DNA of 64,000 nucleotides from Marinobacter changyiensis (lineage in GTDB: Bacteria > Pseudomonadota > Gammaproteobacteria > Pseudomonadales > Oleiphilaceae): NCBI RefSeq assembly GCF_009193265.1, contig NZ_VZZZ01000008.1:1-64000 (forward strand). Reading direction: 5' to 3'. The first letter of the stretch is position 1. Every line of letters starts with the position of its first letter. The notes below the pieces were generated by a model. It was given only the letters and a program-made list of their open reading frames with translations, was not told the origin of the DNA and made no database searches. Position numbers and translations under genes: made by a program. Shown in pieces: positions 41,691 to 49,255 of this stretch.

Positions 41691-44558
41691 GTGGTTGTTC
41701 AGGCTGCACCGATTACCCTCGACTTTGACGAGGGCCTGGATCGCAAGACGCTCAAGCAACTCTGTGGGCGCTTCCTGCATATCAACGACGCCCGCTGGCA
41801 GCGTGCCCGGTCGGCGCTGGCCCATCGCCAGCAAGCGCTTCTGGATGTGCTGCCGTTGATTTTCCATGTTAATCACCCGGCATTGCCGGGCTACCTTGAT
41901 TACGATTGCCCCTTCGGTGTGTCCAATTATCAGCCCTCTGCCGAGGTCCTGAGTGCCGCCCAACGTCTTGCCCGCTCGTTTGCCCTGAAGGACACGGGCA
42001 AGCGTAAACCGGACATTGAGGCGCTGTTTCTGATGGGAAGCCCCGGCACCCTGGGCCATTCGGTGGCCAGTGACCTGGACGTATGGTTGTGCCACCGGAA
42101 CGACCTGAACGAGGCTGGCATCCGGCGCCTGGAGAAAAAATCCACCCAGGTTTCTGCCTGGGCGTCCTCGCTCGGTCTTGAACTGCATGTGTTCGTATTT
42201 TCGGCGGCCGACTGGCGTGCCGGGCGGCAGCGTGCGGAAGTGAACGGTGAGAACTGCGGCAGTGCCCAGCATTACCTGCTGCTGGACGAGTTTTATCGTA
42301 CCGGCATTCATCTGGGTGGTTGCTACCCCCTTTGGTGGCTGATTCCGGTGTCCGATGAGCCGCAATATCAGGCCCGGGCGAGACAGTTGATCGAGTGCCG
42401 GTTTATCCGCGCCGAGCATTACATCGATTTCGGGTCGGTGCCGGCAATTCCCCAGGAGGAATTTCTCGGGGCTGGTGTATGGCAGCTTTATAAGGGTATT
42501 GACTCGCCCTGGAAATCGCTGCTGAAGCTGTTGCTGATTGAATGCTATGCCCGGGACCGGTCCGGTGGCCCGTTGTCGCTGGCGTTCAAGGCGGCGGTAT
42601 ATCGGGGCGAGACCAATGCCGACCGTCTTGATCCCTATGTGTTGCTGTACGAGCGGCTGGAGGCCTGGCTGCTGTCGATTTCCGCGCCGGACCGGTTGGA
42701 ACTGATACGCAAGAGCCTGTATCTGAAAGCAGGGCTGCCGCTGAGTCGCGCCGAAGCGGCTGCGGATACCTGGCGGGGCAGATTGCTGGGTGATCTGGTG
42801 GCTGGTTGGGGCTGGGAGGCAGGGGTCCTGAAATCCCTGGACAACCGGCAAGACTGGAAAGCCGGGGAGGTGCAGACTTTGCGCCGCGCCATGGTCAATG
42901 AGCTGACTCACAGTTACCGGTTGCTGTCACGACTGGCCCGCACCCAGGCGGGCAAAGCGGCAATCAGCGCCGAAGATATGGGCTTGCTGGGGCGCAAGCT
43001 CTATGCGGCGTTCCAGCGCAAGGCGGGCAAAGTTGAACTCATCAATCCGAATCTGGCGCCATCGCTGGCGGAGGAAAACCTGGCGTTCTACCACCAGTCA
43101 GAGCAGGCCGGGCAGGACGCTGCCGAGGGCTGGCTGCTCTACCGGGATCTGGAAGCCCCCTCCGATGCCTTCTGGCAGCCAGTGATCCGGCGCTCCAATA
43201 ATCTGACCGAGATGTTGGTGTGGTGTTATTGCAACGGCTTGTTGACCCGGTCGACCCGCCTGAATGTGCGGGCGGGAACAAGCGCAATTACCGTCGGTGA
43301 GCTCAAGGAACTGATCGAAGCACTTGGCACGGGTCTTCCTGTGCCTGTTGAGCCTGCCGGCCGTGACGCCCTGCAGGCGCCTGCCCGACCATTGCGGACA
43401 CTGCTGTTCGTGAATGTCGCCATTGACCCCCAGGCTCACCTGACCGAACGCGGGCTACACAAGCTCAGTTCACGCCATGACTCGCTCGGGTTCAGTGGCG
43501 GACGTGAAAACCTGGTGCACAGCATCGACCAGATCACCCTGAATAGTTGGCATGAGGTAAGCCTTCACCACTACAGCGCGGGTGATACGCTGATTCAGTG
43601 CCTGAAGAACTATCTGGCGACGGTGGTGGGTTCGCCGTCAGAATTGCCGCGGTTGTCAGTGCATTGTAAAAGCCTCGGACACGGCAGCACCATTGCCCGG
43701 CGGGTTCAGGAGCTGTTCAGTGACGTGCAGGCGACGTTCTTTGCTGGCGGCAGCGGGCCGCATCAACTGCGCTATGTGATTGAAATGGATCGTCGATTTT
43801 TCGTGCTGCAGTTTACCGCCAACGAACCGGGTTTCGTCGGTGTGGAGAGCCGTGCCGAATTGCTGAATTTTATCCAGCGGCCCCAGCAGCAATACACACC
43901 GGTGGTATTCGACCGCTACGCCATGTCGGAAGACCCGGTGTTGAGAGCCGTTTGCCATGCCAGCCAACCCGAAACGGTGCAGGTTTTCTTCCAGATCGCC
44001 GGTGCCCGGGCGACGCTGTGGGTAGTGGATGAACTGGGTTCAGTGGCGTGCTGGCAGCAGGCGTTCACCAGTCGGCGCCACCTGTTGGCGCCGTTGTTGC
44101 GGTTCTTCGGCAACCTCATCGAGCGGCGCCAATTGCGGTTTGCCTCGGGTCTGGCCGGAGGCCTTGCAGAGTGTCTTTGCTATGAGGTGGTTTTGGAGTC
44201 GGGCCAGTGGCAGGTTGAGCGCAGGCCAGCGGTTGATGAAGACGTTCCTCTGGATGGCCTCGACGTGCAGGCGGTGGGGGTCCAGGAAGGCGGCAGCCAT
44301 CTCCGTTTTGATATCTTTTGCGGGGCTCAGGAATTCAGCGTGCAGGAATACGGTGATCAGTTGATTCCTGCCGTTGCCCGTTATATCCGTTCTTTGCGCC
44401 AATCCGGGGAGAGCTATCCGATTTACCTGACTGACCTCCACTTGCCCCATGATCTGGATCCCTATGGCTATCAGCAGGACCTGCAAACCACCCAGTACCT
44501 GTATTACCGATTGCAACTGGAGCGTGCGCTGAATCAGGCAGTGGCGCGCCAGCGCTGA
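41691..44558 (+). CDS. cyaA: Class I adenylate cyclase
   Basis: The 955-residue enterobacterial-type enzyme (longer than the 848 of E. coli) makes cAMP for Vfr/Crp signalling. The N-terminal nucleotidyltransferase site is clear: LFLMGSPGTLGHSVASDLDVW (about 108-128) combines the GS motif with the DxD metal site. The C-terminal regulatory half is as long as in pseudomonads. The start is a GTG directly after argH, so the two are likely one operon. Confidence 0.95.
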   Translation: MVVQAAPITLDFDEGLDRKTLKQLCGRFLHINDARWQRARSALAHRQQALLDVLPLIFHVNHPALPGYLDYDCPFGVSNYQPSAEVLSAAQRLARSFALKDTGKRKPDIEALFLMGSPGTLGHSVASDLDVWLCHRNDLNEAGIRRLEKKSTQVSAWASSLGLELHVFVFSAADWRAGRQRAEVNGENCGSAQHYLLLDEFYRTGIHLGGCYPLWWLIPVSDEPQYQARARQLIECRFIRAEHYIDFGSVPAIPQEEFLGAGVWQLYKGIDSPWKSLLKLLLIECYARDRSGGPLSLAFKAAVYRGETNADRLDPYVLLYERLEAWLLSISAPDRLELIRKSLYLKAGLPLSRAEAAADTWRGRLLGDLVAGWGWEAGVLKSLDNRQDWKAGEVQTLRRAMVNELTHSYRLLSRLARTQAGKAAISAEDMGLLGRKLYAAFQRKAGKVELINPNLAPSLAEENLAFYHQSEQAGQDAAEGWLLYRDLEAPSDAFWQPVIRRSNNLTEMLVWCYCNGLLTRSTRLNVRAGTSAITVGELKELIEALGTGLPVPVEPAGRDALQAPARPLRTLLFVNVAIDPQAHLTERGLHKLSSRHDSLGFSGGRENLVHSIDQITLNSWHEVSLHHYSAGDTLIQCLKNYLATVVGSPSELPRLSVHCKSLGHGSTIARRVQELFSDVQATFFAGGSGPHQLRYVIEMDRRFFVLQFTANEPGFVGVESRAELLNFIQRPQQQYTPVVFDRYAMSEDPVLRAVCHASQPETVQVFFQIAGARATLWVVDELGSVACWQQAFTSRRHLLAPLLRFFGNLIERRQLRFASGLAGGLAECLCYEVVLESGQWQVERRPAVDEDVPLDGLDVQAVGVQEGGSHLRFDIFCGAQEFSVQEYGDQLIPAVARYIRSLRQSGESYPIYLTDLHLPHDLDPYGYQQDLQTTQYLYYRLQLERALNQAVARQR

Positions 44559-44621
44559 TCTCGCGTCCCGGGGCCGGTGTCGGGTATACTTCTGGCACGT
44601 TTATTTGCAGGGATAGTTGCC

Positions 44622-44786
44622 ATGTTGGCGCGAGGAACACTGGTTTTAGTGCTGTTGGCAGCGGGCCTTCTTGGGGGGTGCGGGCAGAAAGGTCCGCTCT
44701 ACCGGGGGGTCCCGGTTGATCTGCCCCCCGCAGCAGCAGAGCCCGCCGTTGGCGGGCAAACCGCTGACGAGCGGGAACCGGGGTAG
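44622..44786 (+). CDS. lptM: LptM/YifL family small lipoprotein
   Basis: A 54-residue lipoprotein with signal MLARGTLVLVLLAAGLLGGC (lipobox LGGC, Cys at 20) and the family motif CGQKGPLYRG directly after the cysteine. LptM helps the LPS translocon LptD mature by stabilising its disulfides (shown in E. coli). The true start is the ATG at 44622 after AGGGA; the longer frame from 44577 has no homology. lysA follows after 59 bases, the usual order. Confidence 0.92.
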   Translation: MLARGTLVLVLLAAGLLGGCGQKGPLYRGVPVDLPPAAAEPAVGGQTADEREPG

Positions 44787-44845
44787 CTGCGACCCAGCCT
44801 GACTTGCGTTGTGCGAACACTCTGCCACTTTTTACAGGAAACCGG

Positions 44846-46096
44846 ATGGACCACTTTAACTACCGTGACGGGCAGCTTTACGCTGAAGACGTTCCCGTTG
44901 CAGACATCGCAGAGCGTTTTGGCACGCCAGCCTATGTCTATTCGCGAGCGACTCTGGAGCGCCATTACCGGGCTTATGATGACGCCCTTTCGGGCCGGCC
45001 TCACCTGGTCTGTTACGCGGTCAAGGCCAATAGCAATCTGGCGGTTCTGAATGTTCTGGCACGCCTGGGAGCCGGTTTCGACATCGTCTCTGCCGGTGAG
45101 CTGGAGCGGGTGCTCCGGGCTGGTGGTGACCCCGCCCGGGTGGTGTTTTCCGGGGTCGGAAAGCAACCCTGGGAAATGCGTCGCGCGCTGGAGGTGGGTG
45201 TCCGCTGTTTCAATGTGGAATCGGACACGGAACTGGATCGCCTGAACGCCATAGCAGGTGAGATGGGTGTGCGAGCGCCGGTTTCACTTCGGGTCAACCC
45301 CGATGTGGATGCAGGCACGCATCCTTACATTTCGACCGGGCTGAAAGAGAACAAATTCGGCATCGATATCAACGAGGCGCCAGCGGTTTACGCCCGCGCC
45401 GCCACGCTGCCAAACCTTGAGGTGGTCGGGGTGGACTGCCACATAGGGTCGCAATTGACCACGGTTACGCCGTTTCTGGATGCCCTGGACCGTGTGCTGG
45501 CGCTGATTGACCAGCTGGCGGCCGCGGGCATTGTTATCCGGCATCTGGACATGGGCGGTGGCCTGGGGGTTACCTATGATGAGGAAGCGCCGCCCCAGCC
45601 CGCTGATTACGTGACTGCCTTGAGTGAACGCCTGGGTGACCGCTCCGTTGAGCTGATCATGGAACCAGGCCGCTCCATTGCTGCAAATGCCGGTATTCTT
45701 GTGACCCGGGTAGAGTTACTCAAATGCACTTCGCACCGGAATTTTGCCATCATCGACGCTGCCATGAATGACCTGATCCGGCCTGCGCTATACAGTGCCT
45801 GGCAGGCCATCGTGCCCGTCCGGCCCCGGGCGGATGCTGAAGAGAAGATCTGGGATCTGGTCGGCCCGGTTTGCGAAACCGGTGATTTTCTGGGTAAGGA
45901 CCGGCCCTTGCGGCTGGCCGCCGGCGATCTGCTTGCGGTTCGTTCTGCCGGTGCCTATGGTTTCGTGATGAGCTCCAATTACAACACCCGTAATCGCCCG
46001 CCGGAACTGATGGTGGACGGCGACCAGGTGCATGTGGTCCGGCAGCGCGAAACCCTGGACGATCAACTGCGTCTCGAAGTCAGCCTGCCGGAATGA
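44846..46096 (+). CDS. lysA: Diaminopimelate decarboxylase
   Basis: A 416-residue, fold-type III PLP enzyme performing the last step of lysine synthesis. YAVKANSNLAVLNVLARLGAGFDIVSAGEL (in two parts, PLP lysine in AVKAN), GVDCHIGSQL, MGGGLGVTY and GPVCETGDFL are diagnostic. AGGAAA precedes the ATG at 44846. The stop overlaps the dapF start (ATGA), fitting a lysine/peptidoglycan operon. Confidence 0.97.
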   Translation: MDHFNYRDGQLYAEDVPVADIAERFGTPAYVYSRATLERHYRAYDDALSGRPHLVCYAVKANSNLAVLNVLARLGAGFDIVSAGELERVLRAGGDPARVVFSGVGKQPWEMRRALEVGVRCFNVESDTELDRLNAIAGEMGVRAPVSLRVNPDVDAGTHPYISTGLKENKFGIDINEAPAVYARAATLPNLEVVGVDCHIGSQLTTVTPFLDALDRVLALIDQLAAAGIVIRHLDMGGGLGVTYDEEAPPQPADYVTALSERLGDRSVELIMEPGRSIAANAGILVTRVELLKCTSHRNFAIIDAAMNDLIRPALYSAWQAIVPVRPRADAEEKIWDLVGPVCETGDFLGKDRPLRLAAGDLLAVRSAGAYGFVMSSNYNTRNRPPELMVDGDQVHVVRQRETLDDQLRLEVSLPE

Positions 46097-47025
46097 GCGA
46101 TGCCGGGATGAGTGATTCGCGCCGCGGGCAGGGTTTACTTCTCTGCTTTACCAAGATGCACGGTCTGGGTAACGACTTTATGGTGGTCGATGCCATCAGT
46201 CAGCCGTTCCGTTTGCGTCCTGAGATGATTCGCAGCCTGGCAGACCGGCATTTCGGTATTGGCTTTGATCAATTATTGGTGGTGGAGCCGCCCGGGCTAC
46301 CGGACGTGGATTTCCGCTATCGCATATTCAACGCCGATGGCACGGAAGTCGAACAGTGTGGCAATGGGGCCCGCTGTTTTGCCCGTTTCGTCCGGGATCA
46401 GCGACTGACCAACAAAAAGGTGATCCGGGTTCAGACCGCCGGAGGCGTGTTGGAGCTGCGCGTTGGTCGGGATGGCTGGGTGACTGTCAACATGGGGGTG
46501 CCGGAGCTCAATCCGCCGGCCATTCCATTTGCCGCCGATTCGCGACAGCCGAGCTACCCCATTGAGGTGGCGGGTAGCTCCTACGAGCTTTGCGCGGTCT
46601 CGATGGGCAACCCTCACGGGGTGCTGTTGGTGCCGGATGTCGACACCGCACCGGTCCTTACGTTGGGCCCGGCTCTGGAAAAACACCCCCGGTTTCCGGC
46701 CCGGGCCAATATCGGTTTTTTGCAGATCGTTGACCGCAGCCATGCCCGTCTTCGTGTATTCGAACGCGGTGCCGGTGAAACCCTGGCCTGTGGCAGCGGC
46801 GCCTGTGCAGCGGTAGTGGCTGGCCGCCTGCTGGGATTGTTGGACCAGCGTGTAGATGTGGCGCTGCCGGGCGGCCATCTGGTCATTGAATGGCAGGGTG
46901 AGGGAGCCGCTGTTATGATGGAGGGGCCGACTGCCCGGGTATACGACGGTCAGATCCGGCTGCCCGGAGACTCTGCAGCCAGGCGAGGGCGCAGACCACC
47001 CCGCTCCGGTCAGACTTCCCGATAA
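46093..47025 (+). CDS. dapF: Diaminopimelate epimerase
   Basis: The 310-residue enzyme converts LL-DAP to meso-DAP. Both active-site cysteines are present: NADGTEVEQCGNGARC and GETLACGSGACAA. KMHGLGNDFMVVDA is the usual start. Compared with the E. coli enzyme (274) it has about 15 extra N-terminal residues and a basic C-terminal tail of about 20 residues (ARRGRRPPRSG), neither part of the known fold. Confidence 0.96.
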   Translation: MSDAGMSDSRRGQGLLLCFTKMHGLGNDFMVVDAISQPFRLRPEMIRSLADRHFGIGFDQLLVVEPPGLPDVDFRYRIFNADGTEVEQCGNGARCFARFVRDQRLTNKKVIRVQTAGGVLELRVGRDGWVTVNMGVPELNPPAIPFAADSRQPSYPIEVAGSSYELCAVSMGNPHGVLLVPDVDTAPVLTLGPALEKHPRFPARANIGFLQIVDRSHARLRVFERGAGETLACGSGACAAVVAGRLLGLLDQRVDVALPGGHLVIEWQGEGAAVMMEGPTARVYDGQIRLPGDSAARRGRRPPRSGQTSR

Positions 47026-47088
47026 TCGCAGGCAATCGAGCTTGCGCAACGGCTCCTGCCAGACAGGTAGCGACTGAAGGAGAACAGC

Positions 47089-47835
47089 ATGACAGAACCA
47101 ACGGCCCACCAGAAGGCCGAGGCCCTGACACAGGAACAGGTGGCGGACTATTTGCGTTCGAACCCTGACTTCTTTGTCGAGCAGGACGAGTTGCTGCGGA
47201 GTCTGACGTTGCCCCATGACAGCGGCCGGGCAATTTCACTGGTTGAACGCCAGGTACACCTGTTTCGGGAACAGCGGGACACGCTGCGTCACGAATTGGT
47301 AGAGCTGGTCTCGATTGCCCGCCATAACGACCGCCTGTTCGAAAAGAGCAAGCGCCTGCTGATGCTGATCATCGAAGCGCGCTCGCTGAATGATATGGCG
47401 GCTGCCATTGACGACAGTATCCGGGGTGATTTCGGGCTCGACGCGTCCTCTGTCATTTTGTTTACCAATGCCACGTTGCCCGCCAGTCCGGAAGGCGCAC
47501 TGCAGGTAGTGGCTCCGGATGTTGCCCTTAAGCGCCTCGGCAACCTGCTGGACGGCCAGCGGGCAGTCTGTGGCCAGTTCCGGGACAGTGAGCGGGCGTT
47601 CCTGTTTCCCGGCCGGGAAGAGCCAATTGCGTCTGTGGCACTGGTGCCATTACGTACCGATAAACTCATGGGTGTTTTCGCGGTGGGGAGTCGTGAGCCC
47701 GGCTATTTTGACGAGAGTATGGGGTCACTGTTCCTGACCTACATCAGCGATACCCTGAGCCGTTTGTTGCCGCCAATCCTGCAGCAGCACACCTCTGTAG
47801 CGTCGGTGGCAGATATTGTTGCCGAGTCCCGCTAA
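47089..47835 (+). CDS. DUF484 (GAF-like) family protein
   Basis: The 248-residue protein matches the DUF484/YigA family: VADYLRSNPDFFVEQDELLRSLTLPH near the N-terminus (in two pieces), a short coiled coil (about 50-75), and a GAF-like domain ending in LFLTYISDTLSRLLP. Its function is unknown, but it sits between dapF and xerC throughout gammaproteobacteria. xerC begins two bases after the stop. Confidence 0.93.
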   Translation: MTEPTAHQKAEALTQEQVADYLRSNPDFFVEQDELLRSLTLPHDSGRAISLVERQVHLFREQRDTLRHELVELVSIARHNDRLFEKSKRLLMLIIEARSLNDMAAAIDDSIRGDFGLDASSVILFTNATLPASPEGALQVVAPDVALKRLGNLLDGQRAVCGQFRDSERAFLFPGREEPIASVALVPLRTDKLMGVFAVGSREPGYFDESMGSLFLTYISDTLSRLLPPILQQHTSVASVADIVAESR

Positions 47836-47837
47836 CC

Positions 47838-48806
47838 GTGACAGGGCGTGGCTCTGGTGAGAGTGAGGGTGCGGCGCCATTGCCGCAATCGCTAAGCGAG
47901 CCTCTGAAACAGTTTATCGAGCACCTTTCTTCGGAGCGCCGTCAGGCGCTGCAGACCTGCCGCAACTATGAGCGCGACACCCTCCGGCTCGCTCACTATC
48001 TCCACCAGCAACAGGTCGTCCATTGGTCAGAGCTGGACCTGGGGCGGCTCCGACGTTATGTCGGCGAGCTCAGTCGGGCCGGTCTCGGGGGGCGCAGTAT
48101 TGCCCGGCACCTGTCTTCCATCCGGCGTCTTTATGATTACCTGTTGCGGGAAAAGCAAGTCCGTGACAATCCGGCTCTGGATGTACGTGCACCCAAATCT
48201 GCGAAACGCTTACCGGGGGTGGCTGACGTCGACCAGATTAACCACCTGTTGAACGCCGAGTCCGATGACCTGCTGGAAGTACGTGATCACGCCATGTTCG
48301 AGTTGATGTACTCATCCGGCCTGCGCTTGTCGGAGCTGGTGGGCCTTGACCGCAGCGCCATTGATATGAGCGCCGGCGAGGTTCGGGTACTGGGTAAAGG
48401 TGGCAAAGAGCGCATTTTGCCGGTCGGGCGGCAGGCACTCAAGGCCTTGCAGGACTGGCTCAACCAGCGGGGGAATCTGGCAGCTGAGGGCCAGCCGGCC
48501 ATGTTTGTCAGTCAGCGAGGAGATCGCATCAGCACCCGTTCGGTCCAGGTTCGACTGCGTCGCTGGGGCATTGCGAAAGGTGCAGATCAGCGGCTTTATC
48601 CCCACCTGCTCCGGCATTCCTTTGCCAGTCACTTGCTGGAGTCCAGTGGGGATCTGCGCGCCGTCCAGGAGTTGCTCGGCCATGCAGACATTGCGACGAC
48701 CCAGATCTACACCCATCTTGATTTCCAGCATCTGGCCAAGGTTTATGACCAGAGCCATCCTCGGGCCCGTCGTCGCCCGGGCCAGAAAACGGAAGACGAT
48801 CGATAA
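47838..48806 (+). CDS. xerC: Tyrosine recombinase XerC
   Basis: A 322-residue recombinase that, with XerD, resolves chromosome dimers at dif. The catalytic residues are intact: Arg in SSGLRLSELVGL, Lys in VLGKGGKERILPV, HLLRHSFASHLLE (H-x-x-R), then the third histidine in LLGHADIATTQIYTH, whose tyrosine is the nucleophile. The N-terminal SAM-like domain is normal, with about 20 extra N-terminal residues over the E. coli protein. The start is GTG. Confidence 0.96.
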   Translation: MTGRGSGESEGAAPLPQSLSEPLKQFIEHLSSERRQALQTCRNYERDTLRLAHYLHQQQVVHWSELDLGRLRRYVGELSRAGLGGRSIARHLSSIRRLYDYLLREKQVRDNPALDVRAPKSAKRLPGVADVDQINHLLNAESDDLLEVRDHAMFELMYSSGLRLSELVGLDRSAIDMSAGEVRVLGKGGKERILPVGRQALKALQDWLNQRGNLAAEGQPAMFVSQRGDRISTRSVQVRLRRWGIAKGADQRLYPHLLRHSFASHLLESSGDLRAVQELLGHADIATTQIYTHLDFQHLAKVYDQSHPRARRRPGQKTEDDR

Positions 48807-48864
48807 ACTCCGACTCGATGGCTGACGCCGGAATGTTTATAGTTCGTGTAGGCAAATGCGCACT

Positions 48865-48911
48865 GTTCGGCCGGGCAGAGCTCTGCCGGTTAGCGCCCCT
48901 ACGGGCCGAAC
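48865..48911. repeat. Nested inverted repeats after xerC
   Basis: GTTCGGCC at 48865-48872 pairs with GGCCGAAC at 48904-48911, enclosing a perfect 14-base palindrome GGCAGAGCTCTGCC (48874-48887). It lies between the convergent xerC and DUF2789 genes. There is no T-run; transcriptional or other function is unclear. Confidence 0.6.
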
Positions 48912-48912
48912 T

Positions 48913-49146
48913 CTAATGACGCAATTGGGCGTCCAGTTCGTCAATGATTTCGGCCCAGTCCGAATCAGCCGCCACGCCTTCTCGCAGGAATTGTGACTGG
49001 GACTCGCTCCAGAACGGGGCGTCGGGTAATTTTATTGAGGGTTCCAGCGGTGAGTGTTCGACGATGAACTGCTCTACGCTGGCGTTGTCTTCGGGCAGAC
49101 CAAGCTGTTCGAACAACGTGGTAAAGGTATGTTGACTGGTATCCAT
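48913..49146 (-). CDS. DUF2789 family protein
   Basis: The 77-residue acidic protein from the ATG at 49146 matches DUF2789: TFTTLFEQLGLPEDNASVEQFI, LPDAPFWSESQSQFLREG and DWAEIIDELDAQLR. Its function is unknown. The upstream continuation of the frame runs through the divergent kinase's start region and is not native. The ribosome binding site is weak (GAGAG at a long spacing). Confidence 0.85.
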   Translation of the reverse strand: MDTSQHTFTTLFEQLGLPEDNASVEQFIVEHSPLEPSIKLPDAPFWSESQSQFLREGVAADSDWAEIIDELDAQLRH

Positions 49147-49255
49147 GGCAAATGCTCTCTGACTGGTGTGTGCTTCCAAAACCACCTGCAAGTAACCGGG
49201 TAGGTATATTGATGCAGTCCGATGATTACTGTAACCAAAGTGCCGGAGATAGCCA

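Noticed and set aside
41682..42911. 409-codon antisense frame under cyaA
   Set aside because: Shadow of cyaA, which has the intact cyclase active site on the other strand.
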